The notes beneath the pieces were generated by a model that was given only the letters and a program-made list of their open reading frames with translations, was not told the DNA's origin and did not search any database. A stretch of 64,000 nucleotides of DNA, from assembly GCA_964035545.1 (NCBI GenBank), contig OZ037768.1:20582700-20646699 (forward strand), read 5' to 3'. Positions 55,927 through 64,000 of the stretch are shown piece after piece. This DNA is from Bugula neritina. Its lineage: Eukaryota > Bryozoa > Gymnolaemata > Cheilostomatida > Bugulidae. Each line of letters opens with the position of its first letter. The first letter of the stretch is position 1. The position numbers and the translations under genes were made by a program.

Positions 55927-57826
55927 GTAAGGCTGCTATAGTAGCCTACAAGCTTTTAACCTAAAACCAAACTATAATTAAACTTATAATTGGCTTTAAT
56001 TTGCATATAAAAAAGCTTCAATTACATTTTAAGTTTATTAATACTATCGTTTTTTTAAATGTGTTATCAAAATTGTGCAGTATCCTCTTCTCATTCTGCA
56101 CCTAAACAGCCATGCACTTATACACAGCTACACCTACAGCGCTACACCTACATGGTTTTACACTTTCACAGCTACACTTACACCTCTACATCTACACGCT
56201 GCAGCCATATTGGTATCTTCATTTATACATTGTATGTACTGAATTGCAGAGGCTGGACTCTGTGCGGGACAAAAAAGTATTTTCACTCTTTTTAGCCAAG
56301 CCCGCGCTATTTGAAACAAATAATTCACCAATAATGGAGTTTTAGCCCCTGCAGTGAGCCCAAATATTCACTACACTTCCAGGACAACTCTATAAAAACT
56401 GAATACTGGATAGGGAGCTCATATTTACTGCGTTCCTATTGCTCCAAATGAATCCTTACAGATGCTCCTATGAATGAACTTATGGTTTCGGTTTCATATG
56501 ATCCAACTTTTTCCAAACACCAAATGAAAAATCTATTTGCATAACTGGAAGCTTGGAAACTCAGTGTATAGGTGCTACACAGGATTACCTTGTAGAGTAT
56601 ACGTATAGAATCAATTCCAACTCTGCGATAGGCATGTTTTTCAAATACCTTTCTATCAATATAATTTATTGTGTGTAACGGTAGGGCTGACCCAACATCA
56701 GCCTGAAATTTTGAAAAAAGACCTCAAAGAGAGCAGATAGTAACTATAATATAAATGTGAATTCAAGTGTTTATTTTTGAATTGACTAGTGCCTCTTATT
56801 CTGTAAGCATCTTCTCATGATTATAATACATCTATTGCAAAGTATATCTGAAATTGTTTTACTTGGATACAGACTTTATTGGAGTTGTCTTACACACAGA
56901 GGTCCAGCTTCATGGGTTAAGATCTCATGGACAGAACACAAACCCCATTAATATTATGAATACCTACCTATTCACAGGGTGTCGTGCCGCACTCTGAATT
57001 ATAGATATTGACATTTAAATCCGCTTGTGAGTTGTGAGTACTAATGTACTCGCGGACTAAGTACATTCTATTCATACTCAGCTGTAGTGTTTTTGTACTA
57101 TCTGTATCTATGCAACAATGCTACAATAAATGTAACCACCTAGCTCAAAGCTTTTGGCACACTTTCAATGGGTGAACATTATTAAAAACACATTAAATTT
57201 GCAATATAAAACAAATAAGTCCCCACGATTAAACAAAAAATTATTCAACTGACCTTGCTTGGAGACTAAAGACTAAATTTAGCTGATAACCATAGTATGT
57301 GCTAGCATATATTCTTTTTTATAAAGTTGTCTTTTCTAATCATTGGAAATAAAGTGAACCAATAGCATGGAAAACTAGTTAAACTGTTAAGCTAAAATAA
57401 CCTGAATTATAATATATTTTTAGACGTGCACTAGGTCCTAGAGGTTGTTGTTTTGTAGATGTTGTTATTATTGATAATAAAATGCTAGCAAAACAACATT
57501 GGCTGTGACTGTAGATCTGAATGTTGAAATTATTACATCTCTATACAGCTATATTTAGTACCAGTCACCTGTGTAATGCTGTCTTAAAGACTGGTGCTTA
57601 AATCGGCACATTCCTAAATGTCATTGAACTTGGTATATATAATAATAATATACACATAATTACCAACACTGTTGAATAAGTCCTTTCAAAATTGATAGTG
57701 GTTATGCATCAAGTGTAATATTAAATTATATAATGGGATATATTATGTTTGACTATTTAGGAATATAATTAGATTGGGTGCACATAATGGGGGGTTTAGT
57801 AATGCACTAAGGTACTACATGTGGGG

Positions 57827-57894
57827 CAAACTTGGCAGAAAGAGGTAGAGAGATGCATACCATGCTGCTTTGCCTTTCTCTGCCACCAAGTTTG
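57827..57894. ncRNA. Pre-miRNA-like hairpin (candidate only)
   Basis: Arms caaacttggcagaaagaggta and tgcctttctctgccaccaag plus tttg pair over about 20 bp with a 3-base bulge and a roughly 22-base loop. Isolated in intergenic DNA. Either strand could be transcribed. It may equally be a small foldback repeat. Confidence 0.3.
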
Positions 57895-59605
57895 GCAGCA
57901 TAGCAGATCAACCAGCTTGCAGGTGAGGGTTTAGTAGCCATAAACTAAAATTCAAGTAAGAGTTTTGTTATACAATACTGGTAGGTTAAGAGCAACACAT
58001 AGCATTAAAACTGCTTTTGCATATTTGTAGACTTTTAGCTGAGGTTTTTGAAATGTATATGGTTGGTTTGAGATTGAGGTTATCTTTTACTTGTTTAAAC
58101 TCGAATTGCATGTTGATATGAATGAAAATTATTTTGCATCTGCTTCATGTAATTAAACAGAATCTAGGTAGCAGTTGAAGTACATTTTACACCAGCTAGA
58201 GATATAACCAGGTTTATATACCAGTAAAGCTTCCGTGGGCAAGATTGTCATAATATTTATTACTGCCATAACATTATATTTTAGAAATAAATTTGTATCA
58301 CATGTAGGTGAAATATAAAGTGTAAGTTACTTGTAGGTGTAATAATGTATAAAATACATTGAGATGCAGTATAATTGTGTAAGTTGTCTAGAGATGTTAT
58401 AGTAACCTAAAAGTAAATGGCTCTGATTTACTTGGCTTATAATAATATGTCATATTGATTCACTGGTTGGCATCACATCACTATGTCAAAGGAAACAGTA
58501 GCTGCTTACAAATCACTTTCCAAATGTCAATAACAGAGTATACATATTGAAGAGCTGTGGTCACGTGTGACAAGTCAATAAGTTATTACAAGTCCTAGTC
58601 TAATGGCTGTCTTGTGCTTTCATAGTAAAAGACAACCACAAGAAAGATGCAACGACATGACAGCATGTTAAGGTGTTTGTGACAACGTGCACTTAACTGC
58701 TTACTCAGCATGATCAACTTATATTCTCTACATTTGAAATTTTACCTTCAATAGATTTTAAACTTTTCAGATTATTGGTTTAATGTTAATTATTCATGCC
58801 AGAGTCACACTGCAGGTATATTTACCCTTTAATGTATGGCCCAACATAAATGTGCACAGGCACTGCTAGCCTCATGTTTACATTCCTGCCTTGGTTACAG
58901 CCATCTAATAACAATTATGTCACAGTTTTGGTTTCACATGTCACAGTGTTTTAGGATGTGTAAACAGTTCTTAATTCTTTTCCCAAATGCAGTTTTTCAT
59001 GGCTTACTGATAATTGATCGCTACTGCTAATTTAAATTACACAATTAGTTTCAACCATCTTTTGTCTTATGTAAGTGAGTAAACAGCCAGAGTTATACAT
59101 TTCATTTCTTCAACAATAAATTAAATATTAATTTCCTTTCTATTTAGCATGCACACAAATAGTACTTCTAAAGAACAATGAGCAATCGATATTGAGCCAT
59201 TAGCTATATGTGTTGTTAAAAGCTGACAGATTAAAAGGATAGTGACATAAATAAGCATGTCTGCCTATACTACCACTAAGGCATATTATTAAAGTTTCTT
59301 CTATGGGATGCACTTTGATATTATACGACTAGAATAGTATAATTCCAAATGCATTACTGAGATTATCCAAGAATTAAGAATACTGAGTGGAAGTTAAATC
59401 AAGTAAGTGATGACCGGTTTAACCAAGTTAATTGTTATATTATAATTCATAGAATGAATCTAAACTAGGATCAAATGTTGAAGTTGAAGCCTAAATGAAT
59501 TTTCTGAAGAACTACTATGTAATATACTATATAAACCACAGGTAAACATTGTCCTGTTGTAGTATCATCTAGTGAGAGATTCAAATTAGAAATGCTCGTA
59601 AGACT

Positions 59606-62600
59606 ATGGTGGAGCCTAGAGTTACAAGAAGATTACCTGTTATCAGAACATTAAAGAAAAAGGAAGAACCAAAGCCTCAGACAGTACCTACAGTATTACC
59701 AAGAATTCCGACGAGAATACGAGGTCCACCCTTAATAATAGGACGGCTGTCTTCAGCCCAAAGGCTACGTAGAGACAAGACATTTCACTCTGCCAGCACA
59801 CCTGTAGGCAAGGCTTTAGTAGAGTTGGAGCATGAGTTCCTCACTGTGAGTGACGTTCAAGTCGGGGAGGTGCTAGATAGAGTCAATTCTTTTATCTATA
59901 CAATAGCCCATCGGATAAATAAGAACAGACACAACTTAAAATTTGGAGAGCTATATTTTAGCGGGCCAGCTTTAAACAACTTAAGCACTAAACTCAACTT
60001 CAGTCATTTAAATCTGTATTTTCCCCTCAAGTTTAAAGAATTTAGACTAAGAGACACACATGAAGGTTATACTAAAATTTATTTAAATCGAAATCCCAGC
60101 TATGACCGGTTTCAGTCTATTAGATCGAACTCACACAAGAACCTTGTTTCACCAATCAAGATATCTGCCGCAATTCATGAGATGATGACTCACATATGCC
60201 AGAGTGTGGGACGGGGTACCGTGCTCCCCTTTGATGATAACCCCTCGCACTATGGAGAGGGTGGCTATCAAGTTGTAGTACTGTTAGATGATTACATCAG
60301 ACTCACTGTAATACCCACTTTACACATCAAGTTACAGAAAAGAGAAGTGGATGAAACGATAATTGTAGCCAAACCATATCTATTTGATAAAGATCCTGAG
60401 AGTGATACACTGTGGAGGTCGGTACATTTAATTTCATAAAAGAGAAATTTTTGGGCTGTGGCAACTGATTTCAAAAAGCATTTAAAAAAGAATAAATTGT
60501 TATCTGTATTTCTAGGGAACTAGTCATTATGTAATGAATAATGCATATTTTATGTACCAAATTAAAAGTGTTCTACCACCAGTGGGTTTACAACTTCTTA
60601 ATTTTAACGAACATAATGTCTTATACACTATTACAATATAACATTATATTCAGGTACAAATATGATGTTTGGTGGGAATTGGTTTAGTAAATTCTAAATT
60701 TTCCAATGATGAGAAAGTGCTAGGTAACAGAAGACGTTTAGTGATGATCAATCACAAATTACTGAGGAAACTGTAAAAAATACTAGTATTTTTTACTTGG
60801 TGACTGATCTGAAGTCTAACTCGCTGCCAGATTATCAATATATCATTCTATGTCATATTACTCATTATGCTGATAACTCTAGTATGATAACTCTAGTATG
60901 ATATATAGAATGACATTATTAGTCTCTTACACAGCTCTGAACAAAGCATTCAGCCCACAAGCTATAAGTACTCTTTGTCTGGTGACTCACTAATTGCAAA
61001 AATGTGATCAAATAAGAAATGATCTGAAAGTCTCAATAAACTAGAAAATTAAGACTTTTGCTCAGCTAAGAGTTTAGCTTTTGATTTGGAAAATTTCTTT
61101 TAAGACACATACCATTTTTTGAGTTGAAAACCTGTGCTTTCTAAACCACATAAGTGTATATTCAAAAGTAATTAAATGATTTAATATATACTATAAAGTG
61201 GTCATATAAACTGATTACACGAGGCAGCAAGCAGTAGATGCATCAAGTGTTGCTGACTTACTGTCTATATCTATGCACAATCTATTTTTTTTATACAGGT
61301 ATGACAACCCCAGTAAAGCTAAAAGGTTGCTTACAACTATGAACCATGCAGATAGGGGGACTCGAAGTAGAGCCCTCTGTCTGCTACACATTTGCTGTAT
61401 GTTGGATCCAGTGCTACAACTATGCCCGCATGTAAGTGGCTTTAAGAAGTGTAACGGGGGCTTCAGGAGGCTACATATAAGCTACAATAAACTACACGAA
61501 TCTTCTAAGATATTGTCGGATATTAAAGTTTGCTGCACAAAAATGAACCAGCAATAATTGCAGTGTCAAGGATTTAAATATTTAGTGAGTCATATCTTAG
61601 GTGATATGAGATGCTGCTCCAACTAAAAAATAATACAATATTGTGAAGTAAAGAGGAGTTGTCTTCTATTAATGTAAGACGGGTGCTAATCATAGCTGTG
61701 CAGTAGAACTTGTCTTCTAGTTTGATAGAGACTGTATGGAACAACTTTCCTTAATGGTCTTGTACATATTAAATTGAAAGCTCCTTGCTTCAATTATATT
61801 GCTGTAGTAATTCAAGAATTAATTTTTTTTAATCAACTAGTACCATTTGGTGAATAAGTATCATACCTGTTTGAAAAAAGTCTTTATAACGTTTTAATTA
61901 GTTTGCAGGAGCTGATTTAGGACATAATAATGAAAGTAATTGTACAACAAGTCATCAAATAAATGTCTATGACTATAATAATTTGACTATAGAGTACATA
62001 GTCTATTATAAGGATGTAATGAATAACTACCCACAGGGGTTTATGCAGAGCAATTTATTACATATAATTCCTATTTGTTTTAGGAGTTTGTCAGTATGGT
62101 AATGTTCAACACATTTGATGAGGATGTTGACCAGCTACCCTCATGGCAAATGGAAGACTTGGAGAAATGTTTCATGAAAATATTAACTTGCTGGCATCAG
62201 TATATGGTGGGTATTGATATGATTGCTGAAACTATTGAGATACAGGGCAGGTACCCTGAGCAAATTGAATGAAAGTTTTGCACAATTTAACACAGATCTC
62301 ATCATGAGATATAATTTTTCTGCAGTGAATATAATACTGTGACTGAACCTACTCAGAACTAGGTGCCAACAAAGTAGGACATCACCTAAGCGTCCTCAAC
62401 AAGGATTTAGTTCTGAATATTGCTATTATCTATGGACAATATTGCATACAATTTGGATATTAACTAAAATAGTCAGCTGAATCATGGGAAGACAACTTCT
62501 CCAGTTTTAGGCTATGAGCATATAGTTCTTTGACTGTTAGATCGATCAAGGCCGCTTCAGGCTCTAACAAAAGTTGCCTGGCACATATTTCATTGTGATT

Positions 62601-62904
62601 AATAAAATTAGCCAAAGTCAATTTATTAAAATAACTATAGTTTGCCCTTTGCATAAATTGCTGTAATAACTCAAAAGGCATATAGTTGTCAGAAACTGAT
62701 TTTTCTATATGAACTAACACAAAATATTAATATTTTTCACAGATCAGTGGTGTATTGGAGCATCCTTTCATAGCAGGATTAAACTGCCTTGCTAAAATGG
62801 AGGAGAAAGACAGATTACTGATCAGAAACAGAATAGCAAGGCTAATAGGCAACAAACGAGAATTGGTGAGATTGCTTCAACTAAGGACAGTGAGCACTCA
62901 GTAG
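59606..62904 (+). CDS. Mab-21/cGAS-fold protein, resembling MIEF1/MIEF2 (MiD51/49)
   Basis: Four exons: 59606-60417, 61299-61431, 62084-62206, 62743-62904, 409 residues, all phases consistent. A basic N-terminal region precedes a Mab-21 nucleotidyltransferase fold: L-Y-F-S-G-P-A-L-N-N-L then H-L-N-L-Y-F-P-L-K-F, S-P-I-K-I-S-A, I-I-V-A-K-P-Y with D-T-L-W-R (exon 1), D-R-G-T-R-S-R-A-L-C-L-L-H (exon 2) and a helical C-terminus. The V-A-K-P, L-W-R spacing and Y-x-S-G segment resemble MIEF1/2, outer mitochondrial membrane receptors for the fission GTPase Drp1. The catalytic acidic pair of active cGAS-like enzymes is replaced (H-x-N), and the G-S motif is S-G-P, so it should not synthesise nucleotides. 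No N-terminal membrane anchor is visible, unlike MIEF; an unseen 5' exon or another Mab-21 subfamily is possible. Confidence 0.72.
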
Positions 62905-63592
62905 ACACCATCATTATAACAGCAGAAGTGGTTTCCACTTTGCATCTTCAATAGGATGGACTGTCGCACTATTTACTTGTTTTGGGCGACACAAAAGGCA
63001 AACACTTGCAACTACCTGCTCATGATTCAGGCAGTTTCTCTCTAGATGAATGCTTCATCAAACTAGTTACTCATGCCAATTAAAAACAGTTGAAGCAACT
63101 GTTATGAACTATAATTCTTTTCTACATTATTATGCACATATCAACTTATAAAATGTAATAAAAGCAAACACAACTGTTATATTTTATCAATCATTAATTT
63201 TAACTGAAAACTATCTTACTCATATAATTAACTTGCAAAAGTGGTTTACAGATGTGTGTTCAAATAGGAACATAATATTATAAAAGATTTTCTCAGGAAC
63301 AATAACAAGACATGGTACACATAACGACTAAGAAATATTATATTTGAGTATATATAGTTACAGACGTGCACAACAACTAAATCCGCAGAGCTAAGGAAAC
63401 AGCTGAAAAAGGATAGTTTTTATAAAATATACAGTATGTATGAAACGGTATGTACATGTACATATTAGGAAAGTAGTTCTAGAAAGGGCACAACTCCGAG
63501 GTAGAGCAAACGCAGCCAGTGTCATAGAGTCAACAGGTGGTGGCAGGTGACCCTAAATTGGCACGTTCCACCAGCAGTTTCCACCAACAGAA
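62905..63592. other. Intergenic 3' UTRs of convergent genes
   Basis: Nothing coding is seen. It holds the 3' UTR of the Mab-21-like gene and that of the minus-strand HP1 gene. Confidence 0.5.
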
Positions 63593-63903
<311 letters not shown>

Positions 63904-64000
63904 CTAAAGAGATCATGTAATAACATAAGTCAGCTGACAGGAAGTTGAATGTGTGCGAAGTAGACAAATTAGGTGTCAAGTACTAATGCAAATTACTATT

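Larger units (their letters stand above)
55453..59605. other. Long intergenic region
   Basis: No exon with both splice context and family resemblance is seen in 4.1 kb. It contains the poly(A) signal at 55921, a short degenerate ctacac-rich patch (56105-56205) and a hairpin at 57827-57894. In-frame TGA at 59573-59575 bounds the next gene's start. Confidence 0.5.

Noticed and set aside
56059-56345. Overlapping 77-78-codon plus ORFs
   Set aside because: Driven by a degenerate ctacac-rich patch; no splice context or homology seen.

Overview
This window is eukaryotic and animal. It is AT-rich. Most genes are split into many small exons by short GT-AG introns, and each protein matches a metazoan family: OSGIN, a mitochondrial creatine-kinase-type phosphagen kinase, RBM48, NAD-dependent glycerol-3-phosphate dehydrogenase, TAX1BP1/CALCOCO, selenoprotein K, CCDC34, RBM5/RBM10, a Mab-21/MIEF-like protein and HP1. 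Compact introns plus this gene set suggest an early-branching invertebrate such as a sponge. The species cannot be fixed from the sequence alone. Exon boundaries were read by eye from splice sites and frame continuity, and almost every internal junction preserves frame.

Layout. 1-764 (+): 3' end of an OSGIN-like flavoprotein. 2456-6065 (-): mitochondrial-type creatine kinase homologue with a remodelled guanidino-substrate site. 7357-9882 (-): RBM48. 11074-16962 (-): glycerol-3-phosphate dehydrogenase with a long basic, mitochondrial-presequence-like N-terminus. 18916-27788 (+): TAX1BP1/CALCOCO autophagy receptor. 28625-30765 (-): selenoprotein K with an in-frame UGA (Sec) codon and a downstream SECIS candidate. 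33029-35904 (+): CCDC34. 36126-43146 (-): RBM5/10-like splicing factor without the usual G-patch end. 44447-51889 (+): a complete Ty3/gypsy LTR retrotransposon with LTRs that read as identical, a 4-bp target duplication and an extra zinc-finger ORF. 53769-55452 (+): a probable two-exon small membrane protein. 59606-62904 (+): a Mab-21-fold protein resembling MIEF1/2, apparently catalytically dead. 63593-63903 (-): chromoshadow end of HP1/CBX, continuing beyond the window.

The genes do not form an operon or pathway. GPD/TAX1BP1 and SELENOK/CCDC34 are head to head. CCDC34 and RBM5/10 converge with only about 220 bp between stop codons. Non-coding DNA holds minisatellites, a foldback MITE family, tRNA-derived SINEs (one with a 12-bp target duplication), a diverged dispersed repeat, strong palindromes, and a recurring degenerate AGTNNN/ACTNNN period-6 sequence, into one tract of which the retrotransposon inserted.

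The most unusual items are the altered active site of the phosphagen kinase, the presequence on NAD-GPDH, the retrotransposon's accessory zinc-finger ORF with frame changes near homopolymers, and the selenoprotein K locus, which a standard gene caller would truncate.
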